Below are positions 1 through 11,095 of a DNA stretch of 64,000 nt, piece after piece; position 1 is the first letter of the stretch, and each line of letters opens with the position of its first letter. The DNA is from Lichenostomus cassidix. Lineage: Eukaryota > Chordata > Aves > Passeriformes > Meliphagidae. The stretch spans positions 44,714,491 through 44,778,490 of the forward strand of contig CM039182.1 in NCBI GenBank assembly GCA_008360975.2. The letters are read 5' to 3'. A program made the translations under genes and the position numbers. The notes beneath the pieces were generated by a model. That model was not told the DNA's origin. It ran no database searches and was given only the letters and a program-made list of their open reading frames with translations.

Positions 1-2265
1 TTTGACTCTTTATTCCAACAAAATGTGGTTTAGTTTAACTCTACTAAAATATTTGTGTAAAAATTTGCGTTAGAATGATGAAAAAAATTTGAAACTGTAG
101 ATGTTGAATTGCAAAGCCCTTTCTCCCTTTGAAGCATTTGTAACTAGGCAGTAGATTTATTAGTAGTTTTCAATCAACCTTCTAGAATGTGAAATTTTTC
201 TGTCAACAATATAGGCACAGCAGACCAGGTACAATGGAAGTTTTCTTTTGATGTTAGTCCAGCTTGTTTGAAATACTGACTGAGGAAGTCAGGTTAGTTA
301 TACTAGCACAGCTTTCCTCTCAAATCAAGGTGGAGCAGATTACTCAGTATTTCCTGCATCTTGTCCTGTCTCCATTGAAAAAAGGCAATTCAGAATCTTA
401 CATATAGTATTTAAATTTACACATGAAAAAGGGAGGGCAAGTATATCTGAAAAATTAATACCAAATTTAAATCCATTTTATGTAACTTTATTATGATATG
501 ACTAGTATAATTACATCTGTAAGAGTAAATATCAGGGAACAATCTGCTCTGGAAATGTGTTTAGCAACATTCCCACTGACATCTATAAAGGGACATCCGA
601 TCATCAGTCTGTATTTTTCCAAAGTACTGCGCTGTAATTGAGGCCTGTAAGACTTCAGCAAGTTAGTATTTTATTTTTTGTTTCTTTTGTTTTGTTTTGT
701 TTTTTTCCTGATTTATTCAGTAATCTTGTTCTTAACAATAAGAAATTATGAGGAGTGGAAAGATATGTGCCTGGGTTCTGGAAGGAAAATAATAGTTATT
801 TTCCTGTAACGGTTGTTCATTGAGAATTTTTTTTCTTGCTGCTTTGAAGTTACTTCCATCATCGCTGTAATTTACAGTAGTGTTGAGCAAAGATATTGAG
901 AGGGAGTCGGGACAATCCTTTCATGTTTTCTGCTGTGAACAGGAGTATGTGGAGGGTACACTGGCCCCAAAGGCACAGCTAATAGCAGGCTCCTAGTGGT
1001 GTGCACAGGGCACAGACTCACCTGTAGTGAAATACACATACACCATTTCTTTCTGTTGCTTAAGAAACCCCAGATAGGTGCATTTCTTTAAATAAATAAT
1101 TATTTTCCTTGTGTTTCTAATATAAAATTAAGGAAATAAGCGTTAGTAGCAAGAACAATTTTTGCACCAATTATTTTGATTTTTCTAAGTTGGTCTTGAG
1201 ACTATGGTTGTGTGAAACTGTCTGAAAATGAGCAAACAAAATAATTTGCTCTCTTTCAAAATAAGGCATTTAGATATTACCTAGTAATTTTCTTCAAATG
1301 ATTAGGAAGATAACTTTTTTTAATAGAAGCAGTTGTTTTTTATGACTGCTTCTGGGGTGCTTTTAAATTATGAAATATATAATTGGTTTCTAACTCTGTT
1401 TTTAATTAGAGAAGAATCCTTCAGATTTTTTTACACACTGTGAAAAAGGTAACTTGTGTAGAAGCTTCTGCGAATTTAATATGTAATAATGAAAATTTAA
1501 TTGGTAGTGAAATATAAAACAACCGCCATTTTCTTAAATACTACATTAGTAAAAAAGAGCTACAAATTCTGCTGAGAATTTTCCTTCCTTAGCAAGTCTT
1601 AATAGCATGTCTTTTCCATCCCGATGAAAGAAACAGCTATGCATAGAAATAAAAGCAAAAGAATAGTGGGTCTAATTGGACAATATTTACTTAATCCCAA
1701 TTATTAATATTTTATTGATCCTGTTCCTTAAAATGATAACTAATTTAGGTGATTTTAATAGAAAGTTATATACGCATTTTCACATGTATGTCCTGTGTGT
1801 AACTGCATCCATGGTGTCTGTAGTATGCATAGAGATCAAAAAGATGGTACAAATAACAGAAAATTGCATTTTCTGAAGGGTCTTTGGTCATTTTTGTGAG
1901 TTATTTTGACATAGCCACATCCAAGGTAGTTCAAAGTCTTCTAAGAAATTACTGTTAACAGTGAAGACATTTAATTGCTATCTATTTAGCTGGAAATGTT
2001 ATCATTTCTAATATTGGTCACAGTAATAGTCCTTACTGTACTCCACATTTAAGTGTCCAACAGCATTACAGACTTGCAAAATTAAAACAGCTAGATCATT
2101 AGAACTTCCAGTTTTAGTTAATTATGAAAGTTTATCCTAATGTAGGTGCATTAATATTTTGTATTTACATAGTTCTTTAAAGAATTTCTGGTTGTAATTT
2201 TTCAGTGATTATGCTTCCTAATTTTTTCCTAAAGTGTTTTAACATAAATGTTGTTTCTTTTATAG
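1..2265 (+). other. ULK4: 3' part of the upstream ULK4 intron
   Basis: This is AT-rich unique sequence with frequent stops in all frames and no recognised transposon. It contains T-rich runs near 672-710 and 822-835. It is inferred to be intron because it precedes a phase-compatible ULK4 exon. Confidence 0.75.
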
Positions 2266-2317
2266 GAGTTCATCAAATCAATAGATTCAGGAGAAACAAA
2301 CTTGGATAGAGCAATAG
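2266..2317 (+). CDS. ULK4: ULK4 internal coding exon 1 of 7 in the window
   Basis: This 52-nt exon follows a pyrimidine-rich tract ending in TATAG and is followed by the donor GTAGGG. It encodes EFIKSIDSGETNLDRAI and leaves one base (g) to start the next codon. That base joins the following exon to give a glycine before QAASEEL, which matches the ULK4 C-terminal region as I remember it. ULK4 is a pseudokinase of the Unc-51 family, linked to ciliogenesis, neurite growth and microtubule regulation. Its C-terminal half is a helical ARM/HEAT-like scaffold, and this exon should be part of it. The exon alone is poorly diagnostic. The call rests on phase continuity with the next exon, only 85 nt away. 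Earlier exons, including the kinase-like domain, are not in the window. Confidence 0.82.
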
Positions 2318-2402
2318 GTAGGGTAACCCTATGATATTGCACTGGTTTTAGATGCAGGTATTATAACTATTTATGATGAAATGTGCTTGTTTTTACCAAC
2401 AG
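2318..2402 (+). other. ULK4: 85-nt ULK4 intron
   Basis: This is a very short intron between the first two exons, with donor GTAGGG and acceptor CCAACAG. It is close to the lower practical limit for vertebrate introns and contrasts with the multi-kilobase introns on either side. It interrupts a codon after its first base. Confidence 0.82.
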
Positions 2403-2497
2403 GGCAAGCTGCATCAGAAGAATTGATTAAGACTACTTTATTGACCTTTGAAGCAGTAACAGAGCACCCTAGCTTGCTGATGAACCATCTCTTGACT
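2403..2497 (+). CDS. ULK4: ULK4 internal coding exon 2 of 7 in the window
   Basis: This 95-nt exon lies between acceptor CCAACAG and donor GTGAGT. It completes a split glycine codon and then encodes QAASEELIKTTLLTFEAV and a further 13 residues, ending in LLT on a whole codon. The GQAASEELIK-T-L-TFEAVT pattern is one of the most recognisable parts of the ULK4 C-terminal region. The amphipathic leucine-rich pattern fits one helix pair of an ARM/HEAT-like array. The end is in phase 0 and fits the next exon at 10801, after an 8.3-kb intron. Confidence 0.93.
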
Positions 2498-3899
2498 GTG
2501 AGTCTGACAGCAATTTAAATAGTTGCAAGCTAATTGGCCTAATTCCATTTATAAATAGAATGTTTTGAAGATTTAGAAACTGTTTAAAATGTGGCTTAAA
2601 ATGTATTGTGGTTCTATTTGACAGGAAAAGTACTTATTGTATATAGAGAATATTCAAAGAAGCAGCAAGGCATTCAGTTTACTGTATTTAGTTAAGAAAC
2701 TGAAGAGAGATGAGAAGGAATTAGAGTTTAGAAATAGTGGTTCTTGATACTTGAAGTCTTTCCTCAGCTTCAATGCAAGAGTGTTGCTATATATTAGTGA
2801 AAATATCACAACATTTTATGCTTTTAACATAAACAGATGCTTTTAACAACTACGTGGCTTGGAAACCCCACCTCTGAGGACTGATTGCATTCCTTCATCC
2901 TGATGAGATCATTAATACTAGTTAATAGTATTGGGGTTTTTTGTTGCTGTTTGTTTGCTTTTTTAAGTCTAACACATTTCTTACTTTAAAATTTCATTAC
3001 AATTACCAAACCCACATACTGTAAGCTTCTTACATCACTACAGTTTGTTTTCTTTGAAGTTTTTGGTTAAAAGATTCTACTTTGAGCTAAGCTAGTTGAA
3101 GGCAAAACAATTACATGAAACAGTTGTTAGCAAATCAGGAGATCTGAATGGTTGAATCAGTGTTTGGCAAATCATTGTAACCTGTACCAATTCCTTTTTT
3201 TGCTTGAATTTTCATCACCATAGTCATTGAGATGACTATTTGATTCAAATTAAAACTTATATATTTGTATTGGAATTAGGCCAAGGGCACGCACTCAATA
3301 TAGCACTTATATCAAGAAAGGCATCAGCAAATAAATAAGAATGAGGGGTGTTAGGGATTGTGCTAGACAAGAATGGGTCATCTTAGAAATCAAGTGTTTT
3401 TAGAAGTTGAATGCTATTTGATGTGTGTGTTAGTTGAGTATCTAGATTATAAAGTCTTAGTAAGTGAAAATAGTAAAATTAATCCAAAATATAAATTGGA
3501 GTTTAAATAAATTTAATGGGATTTTTTTCATTGCTGCACACAAAAGAGTGGTATTCAAGAAAATGGTCCTTATGCAAAAAAACTAGCCAATTAATATTCA
3601 GAGGGGAAATAGTACAGAACTGAACAGTTTAATTTACTTTAATATGGTACAGTGTCCTAGAAAAGAAATGTTAAGTGTAGGTGAAGTATGAATGCCTGTT
3701 GATATCTCCCTGCATGCCTGTCAGCCTGCCTCTCACTATATTATATCTGCATCCTTCCGGAATCACCTCAATTTTAAAAAATAATTGCTTTACTTTGGTG
3801 AGTTATCGGTGTGTCTTATATTGACAGAAATACGTACCATTTTTTATGGGGTCCATCAGCACTGATTGAAATTGCAATACCTTGTGTCATCACATTAAG

Positions 3900-3930
3900 T
3901 AAAATTCCCCCATACTATGGGGGAATTTTA
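3900..3930. repeat. Perfect inverted repeat (13-bp arms, 5-nt loop)
   Basis: The arm TAAAATTCCCCCA at 3900-3912 is the exact reverse complement of 3918-3930, around the loop TACTA. It could form a short hairpin or cruciform. It is far too small for a pre-miRNA. Confidence 0.97.
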
Positions 3931-6659
3931 TTTAATTCAGCTTTAATGGTCTGGGAAGTTTTCTTTGGGAGAGACAACTCCTCTTTCCAACTCTTCTTCC
4001 CCTGGGCCCATTCCCATATTCAGCCTAATGTTTTCCTGAAGCCAGGGAGAGGCTATTCTAGTCTGTGTTAAGTAACCTGTGGCACACAGTAGGGGAGTTT
4101 TAAACTATCTAGATTTCTGGGGAGCAGTTTACTTCATTTCATGTGTTGAAATTTTTAGATGTTTATTTAAAATCCATTTCAACATATCAGTTATATAGCT
4201 AGAGATAAAACTTCCTTCCTAACCAGTGCTTGTCCAGTACTTCTGACACATAACACTATTGTAGTTTCCCTGGTTTACAATAGGTATAAAAATTTTTGTC
4301 AGTCTTTGTCAATGAACAGCATTTCTTTTTTTTTTTGTTCTAAATCTATTATTACTTCACTCACTGATTTTCTTAAATAACTGTTCTTGCTAATTTAGAA
4401 GAGCCCTCCTGACACTTGGCAAATAGTCGTTCAGACGCAAAATAAAGTGGAGAAATTGCCTTGCATTTTGTATGTTAAATTCAAGAAATTGTCCATTGTA
4501 ATTAATAATCTCTAACCACATCTGCCACTAGTGGTGCAAACAGTAATTAGTTTAATACTATTTACAAAGTCTAGTGTGCTAATTATACTTGAATGTACGG
4601 CATACATTACTTTAGAGGAAAGTGGTACTTCATCTTCTGTGATGCATGCAGACTATTTTTGGAATTGCTGTTGCTCGAGGGATATCTTCTAATTGCTACT
4701 GGCTGAGCATGACTGGAATCTATGAATATAAATTCCAGCATACAGCAGAACTTTGTGCTTTTTTAAAATGTTGAAGCAAGACATGTTCAAGCTTCCAGAT
4801 CAATATTTAAGTATAACAGTGGTTAATAGGACACTCTGACTGGAGAGAAAATTAAATCCTAGGCTGAGCTCAGAGGCGTGGATTGCTCATTTAGACCAAG
4901 TTGTTTACAAACGGGATTTTAGGGAGTGAGGCTGGGTGAAGGCCAAAACCTTCTTGTCTTGAGAGGATGCAATTTTTTTTCTAGCGTTACTGGGACATTG
5001 CTTTAAAGTCTAATCAGAAATTAAACTAATTTCTAATAAAGTTTAATTAATGTAATAAAAAGTGGGGCTATATTGAGCAAGCAGAACCAGAAAGTTTTTT
5101 CAGTTGAGTTCTGTTTTTAGTTTAACTAAAATGGAAATTGTTTAAATTAATAGGAATTAAGGAGCAACATCTCAGTTTCTTTCCCACTTTGAGAAGAAAA
5201 GAATTGCTTGTTCTAGGTTTTAGTTCATGTTTGATTTACTTTTGTATTTGTACTTTCGACAAGGAAAATAGAATAAATTGGGTTTTTTTGTGGTCAATTT
5301 TCTGATTATCATCAACATGAAGTCAATTATTGAGGAGATTAATTTCTGTAGAGACTGACTGTATTATATATTGCAAAGTGTGATAAAGTCAATAGAAATT
5401 AATTGAAAGTGCTTAAATGAAAGTTGGCAGTGAGCAATAATTTCATTTTACATGCAGTTGTGTGCAATTTTACAAGATATAAAGTAAAGACTAACAGTAA
5501 GTGTGACTTGGCAAATTTTGACAAAACTAGATTTTTGGGTATGCAAATATGCTGATGAAAGTCATTAAGAAGAGTCTGTAGAGACTGAGGTGAAACATTA
5601 ACCCCAGTTTCTTAAACTGGCATAAGTCCAACTGGTTGTTTCTTCCATCTATATAAAATGGAAAAATATTTACTAAATTCAGATACTAAGTGTTACAATA
5701 ATATCGATTTTCCATTTTTTGGTAAAGTTTTAGATATAATTAACTGGAAGAATTTGTGCGGAATGTATAATTTGCATTTTTCTTTTTTGTGTTATTTATT
5801 TGCGTGAAAAAAGGACATATGCAAATTCAGAGCACTTACAGCAGTGAAGAAGCTCATGATGGCAGACAATTCCTGTGGGAGTCCTTTCTATACTCCAGCG
5901 AGCTCCCCAAAATGATCTGTGTACTGCACAGATAATCTTTTACCCAAAACATGAAAGTTGTTCTCTGGTTAAGGCAAAAGTTGTCAGCAGTGATTCTCTT
6001 CCTCAGTGTTTTAAAACTTATTTTTAAAAATCAGGATAAAATGAAAGCACCTAAAACATGATGAGTTACTTGATGGGAAGTCAAGGGAAAAGTTGTATGA
6101 CAGGGAAACCTACTGTTTGACAATGTGAGAGTTATTAGTTTCAATAAAGTTGACACCACAAGGGTTAGAAACTTCTGCAAGTGCTTTTTTCTTGATTCAG
6201 CATCAGTGGTATTCTTCATCCACAGGCTGTTCTAATCTAACCACTGACACCTTAATTTTGTCAGTGTAAGCTATGACTGTATGAACATACTCTACAGAAG
6301 TTTTTCAATCACATTCTCTTTTTCAAGTAGATTAAAATAGTACACTACATGTGGCTTTCTGTCCATTAAGCTAATTCAGATGACATGAGACTTTTTTGTG
6401 AAACCAGTTCTCTAGTAATTGACATACTGAGTCAGTCAATCAGTGCTGTCTCTTCCCAGAAGTAAGAATAAGCCAAATCCTCAATGAAGATTCTGAAAAC
6501 TTTTAAATAAAAATTACAGAAGTGTCATCCTTCTTCCCAATCCATTCTAATATGCATTAGATTATTTTTTTCTATAACATTCTGAGAGATTACTGGTGAT
6601 ATTAAAACACAGAGGCATGTGCTGTGCCTCCAGCAAATGCTTTGAGAAATTTGAAGGCA

Positions 6660-6835
6660 GCAAGAAGGATGATTGGGTGTTGGAGCATCTCTCTCTCTCA
6701 TGAGGAAAGGCTGAGGGAGTTGGACCTGTTCAGCCTCGAGAAGACAATTGAGAGGGGACCTCATTAATGTGTACAAATATCTGAAGGGGAGGCTGTCAGA
6801 AGGATGAAGCCAGGCACTTCTCAGTGATGCTCATA
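6660..6835 (+). mobile_element. CR1 LINE fragment (end of ORF2)
   Basis: The + strand matches the avian CR1 segment encoding the end of the reverse transcriptase ORF. The tell-tale order is an EHLS-like stretch, then ERLRELDLFSL, then RGDLINVYKYLKG, interrupted by small indels and frame shifts. It is truncated at both ends and has no 3' microsatellite terminus, so it is a decayed fragment. CR1 is the dominant LINE of birds. The open frame on the opposite strand here is a shadow of this element. Confidence 0.82.
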
Positions 6836-6885
6836 CCTCACTAGTAGAGTTCTTCTTGCAGAAATTACTGAACATTATGAAAACA

Positions 6886-7890
6886 GATGTTCTGGTTTTG
6901 GACTTCCAAAAAAGGTTTTGACAAAGTTGTGCACCAAAGACTTCAAATTCATTAGTGGCCCTACCCTCTTACCCTCAGGCTGATCAGCTTCTAACTAGTT
7001 AAAATTTATTAAGTGGATAATAGAGATAAGTTTTTAAAAATTTGGGTATTTTAAGGTGTCTTACAAAGGTTTGTTGCAACATGTGCTGCTAATCCAGAAA
7101 AGGGAATGAATAGCAAGGTGACAGAACTGACTGATGACACTAAATTATTCACAGTAGTAGAAATGGAAACTGGCACAGAAGTTGACAAAGGTTTTAAGAT
7201 TTGAGCGAAAGAAAAATAAAGAGACATGCAATTCAGTACTAATAAATTATATGTAATGGACATAGGGAAAATAATTACAACTATACATATGCAGTGTCAA
7301 ACTCTAACATACTTGTAACTGTTCTGGAAATCTTTCAGCATTATTTTTCTATGGAAATGTTAGCTTTATACTCAGCAGTAATCAGAAAAACAACTAGAAT
7401 ATTAGAAATGACTAGTAAATGACCAGACAAAAAAAGCAGAAAATATCACTGTGCCATGGTGGCATCACACATCCATAGTGCACTCAGGTCTTAAATACTG
7501 AATGCAGCTGTGGTCCTTCACTCTCACAAGAAATGAAGTTTATCAAGAAAAAGTAGAGCTCAATGATGCAAGGAGGGTCTGAGTAGATAAAAACTTCATA
7601 TTGGAAACACAGTACTCCATAGTGTAGTATTATGAATGGCATGGGAAAGATGAATTGGAAATAAACACTCATGATTTTTGTAAAGTAAGAAAATGTGGAT
7701 ATCAAGTTAGCTGCTTTAAAATAACCAAGGATGTGTCTTCATAAAGCATAATTGAAGTGTAAAATTCAGTGCTGTAGGTATTGCACATGCTAAAAGTGTA
7801 AATACATTTAAGATAGCATGGGACAAATATATGGGAGAAAAGACTAAATGCAAAAATACAGAAAAAGTTTCTTAATTCAAGAGGTACTTT
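6886..7890 (+). mobile_element. Ancient L3/CR1-like LINE fragment (RT palm to 3' region)
   Basis: In order on the + strand there are decayed matches to a LINE reverse transcriptase. A DFxKxFDKVVHQRL-like block lies near 6896-6945. A DDTKLF block lies near 7135-7155. Then comes the region before a C-x-QLW-like block near 7490-7520, and a stretch resembling TFK-x-DKY-M near 7805-7835. Many stops and indels show great age. The pattern is closer to the L3/CR1 elements common to amniotes than to young avian CR1, and it differs from the CR1 piece just upstream. The right boundary is approximate. Confidence 0.72.
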
Positions 7891-10800
7891 TCTAGAAACT
7901 AGGGTGTGCTTTATGCTTGGTCTATTTCTCTGACTCTTTTTGTACTCCAGCTGTCAGAAACAAGATTATCTGGTTTGAGCTATGTTTTTTTGGTTCTGTA
8001 CATATGTATCATAGTTGGGAGATGTGAATGCAGTCTGTGTGGAAGTTTCTAGAATTTCATTGCTGTTTTGGGTACTGATAATAGAACAGTTATGGCAGCA
8101 CAGCCTTGGAATGCCATCATTACAGAACTATACAGTGGTGGCTTTGTGCTGCTAGGGATGTATAATGAACTGGATATCAGGCTATTTAAAAGATGGTAGG
8201 AATTCATCTATAGCTATGATCATATTCAACCTATTTAGTCTGTTTAGGCTTAAAGAATAATAGTTTCCTTTTTTTGTTAAGTGATCTTAATGATAAAGAC
8301 TGAGACAAAAAAACCTGTGTCTGATTTATTGTCATGCATATATGGAGATTTGATTCCACACAGGTATCAGCAGCCATTCAAAAGAAGAGGAAATGAATTC
8401 TTGTTTGAATATTTTTCTATTTATTTCAGTGCCAAAGTACTAGTACCATTCTTCTCTATACATAAATGACAGAAACATTTGCAATTTACTGGTGAATTTG
8501 TTAAAAATGTTTTATGTACTATTACACTTCAGTTTATTTCACTTTAGTAATTCCCTGCAAAATTCATATCTTCTTGATTTTTACATAAATATACCTGGTT
8601 ATAAATAATCAGACAATATAAATCTTGTTTATACACATTAGTGAAAAACAGAGACCCAAATGGCATGGAGAGAAGATTAGGGTTATGGAGTTAGGAAGTA
8701 TATGATTTACGGTTCATATAAAATTTAATACGTGCTTACCCTTCAGCATATGCATTCTGATACACTTTCGCATAACAAAATAATTTTCCATAGGATTAGT
8801 TCTTCATTTAGATGATATTCCCACCTCATTGAACTGACATGAGGCAAACATCTGCTATGGAGAATTCAATTCTAAACAGTTTGTTTACCAAAACTGAGGT
8901 TTGTGTTAGAAAAAGTTCAGAATAAACTGCTACAGTCATTTTAGAAATCTAAAGAATCTTGTTTACAATGACAGTTGAAAATATATTTATCTTTGAAAAG
9001 ATTTATGACTGGCTTAACTACATTCACTAATGTGGGAAGACTGCTGTTAATGGTAGATTAAAGGGAAAGATTTTAAATTTTAGAAATTGAAGTTGCATCA
9101 TACTTTTGTATACTGTCCTCTTAATTGGTATAAGTCCGAGTCAATGCTCCTGCTGTTGAGTGATTCATAATATCCAAGGACTCTAGGTTGCTTCAGATAA
9201 TCAAGAGCTGCTTCTTTTCCTCTTTTCCGTTTCACACCTTTAATTTACCACTTACACGCGCCTTTCCATTTGAGAAGCTTTGCAGTAGGTTAAACTGGTT
9301 TCTTAGACTGAAAGATTTTAAGTACCTACAATTTTTTTCCTACCTCACTGGTATGTTATAACTGATACATTACCATTTGTAGAACAGCTTAGAAACCTAC
9401 ACTAATGGAGTTCCTGGAATGGAGTGTAATTTTATTATTTAGCTGAAAAGACCATGAAATATTGCAAAATTTTAAAGTGTCACAAAAGTCACTACATCTA
9501 TGATATAGAGCAGTATCTTTTTAAGTATAAAGGCTATTTGTACTTGCAAGAGTAGTTTGACTTCCATACCTCAAGCAGAATCCTTTTACCTCTTTTATTG
9601 CGAGTCTGTAACAAAAACATTTTGTAGTAGTTTGTTTCAGAAATGAAAAAAGCTAAAGTAAATGAATCCCTTAATGTCAGAGATTGATTTAAGAGTCCAC
9701 CAACCAGCAATGAAATAATTGCTAACTGCAGTTATTGCTGGCTAGAGGCTAACTTCAGTTAGTGACCTTTTTCATACATACTTTTAGCTTCTATAGATGT
9801 TTTTTATTAGTAGCTGCATGCGTCTAGGGAAATTTTATCTTCTCCTATTAATTACTGAAACAAAACACATGGGGGATTATAATGCAGTCTTGTTACGCCA
9901 AATCCTGTCCACAGCGTAGCGAGAATCTACACAGCAATTTTATTTGTATAAGTAAATCCTAGGACAAGGTGTGCATCCATGATGCATGCTTAAAAATTGC
10001 AGGGCTGTCCATCCATCCTCTCCCCAAAACCCAAGCATATCCTGTCTAAATAAATTACATTTTAACAGTGATTTAAGGCTTTAGAAACCCTCATATAGAG
10101 AATACTAATAATACACTATTTTTGTAGCTGAGCTATAGCCTAGTTTATCATCAGTTGATTTCCAGTTGAGCTAAGCTGACTAGTCCTGAGACAAAGGATA
10201 GATTTATAACAATATCCTCATGGATAATAAAGAGTTGACTGGATTATATTTTTTCATGGTGCAAAACTTAAGTATGTAAATTTAAATTTTAGTGGAAGAC
10301 TGTGTATTACCAGAAGGGAAGAAGTTCAAATATTTTCAAGACTCTGTATTAAGCTTAAGGATATTTCATTAGAGGTAGTGCATATTTCCTGATATATTTT
10401 AATTCCGTGCTGTTCTGTTTTTCATCTGAACTCTATTCAATGATTAGTTGTTGGATTAAAGCATCAGGATTAAAATACTCTAATACTCTTTTTTCTTAAT
10501 ATCTTACATCTGCACTGAATTTTGTATTTTAAATTTAAATTCGCTGTCAGTGAATTATACCAAAGTTACTGTTGTTTTCTATATAAAAGTACATTAATGT
10601 CTGTAATTTTGTGGCAGTCTACCAGAGAAGAATTAACTTGGTGGCTTTATAAGTGTGATTATGGCTGAATTTCCATGATTATTAATCTCTTTGATTAAGG
10701 GCTCTAGCAGCAGAATAAACATAGATGATAGTGTATCTCTGTTCTATCTTTTTTCCTCTGTGAATGATCTAAGTCACATGTTTCTAATTCTCTGTTTTAG

Positions 10801-10852
10801 GTTGAAGACTATATCCTCCCACCACTTGTTTCTTTGGTCCACAGTCAGAATG
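10801..10852 (+). CDS. ULK4: ULK4 internal coding exon 3 of 7 in the window
   Basis: This 52-nt exon has acceptor CTGTTTTAG and the consensus donor GTAAGT. It encodes VEDYILPPLVSLVHSQN plus one base of the next codon. The string YILPPLVSLVxSQN followed by VEWRLFSLRLLSE in the next exon is highly characteristic of ULK4. It forms a helix of the C-terminal repeat scaffold. It pairs with the next exon across a 98-nt intron, repeating the small-exon, tiny-intron arrangement seen at 2266-2497. Confidence 0.95.
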
Positions 10853-10950
10853 GTAAGTATACAGACACATCAGCTACAGTTTCCTGAATTCCACAGTTTG
10901 TTTTAATTATAGTTCAGTGTGGTCACATTCTTGGCACCTTTATTTTCAAG
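10853..10950 (+). other. ULK4: 98-nt ULK4 intron
   Basis: This short intron has donor GTAAGT and acceptor TATTTTCAAG and interrupts a valine codon after its first base. Translation runs open across much of it by chance, but removing it gives the smooth SQN-VEWRLF junction expected for ULK4. Confidence 0.9.
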
Positions 10951-11095
10951 TGGAATGGAGACTCTTCAGCTTGCGGTTGCTCTCAGAAACCACATCACTG
11001 CTTTTAAGCCACGAGATCATGGATGAGGAGAAAGCGGAGAACCTCAACTCAAACAACAAGCTTCTGTCTCTCATTAGAGATTCACTGCTGCCTCA
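10951..11095 (+). CDS. ULK4: ULK4 internal coding exon 4 of 7 in the window
   Basis: At 145 nt this is the longest exon in the window. It completes the valine codon and encodes EWRLFSLRLLSETTSLLLSH, then an acidic, polar stretch rich in E, K, N and S (about residues 21-36). It ends with KLLSLIRDSLLP and two bases of a glutamine codon. The donor is GTAAGT. Helical, leucine-rich ends flanking a charged linker suit two repeats joined by a loop. The ULK4 assignment is strong because WRLFSLRLLSETTSLL and LIRDxLLPQYEH are signature stretches of the family. The linker is the most species-variable part as I recall it. Confidence 0.96.

Larger units (their letters stand above)
2498..10800 (+). other. 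ULK4: 8.3-kb ULK4 intron
   Basis: It starts at GTGAGT and ends at TTTTAG. Apart from the LINE pieces at 6660-7890 and a perfect inverted repeat at 3900-3930, I see only AT-rich unique sequence. Short open frames here (for example 3811-4071 and 8281-8469) show no recognisable domain. Confidence 0.85.
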
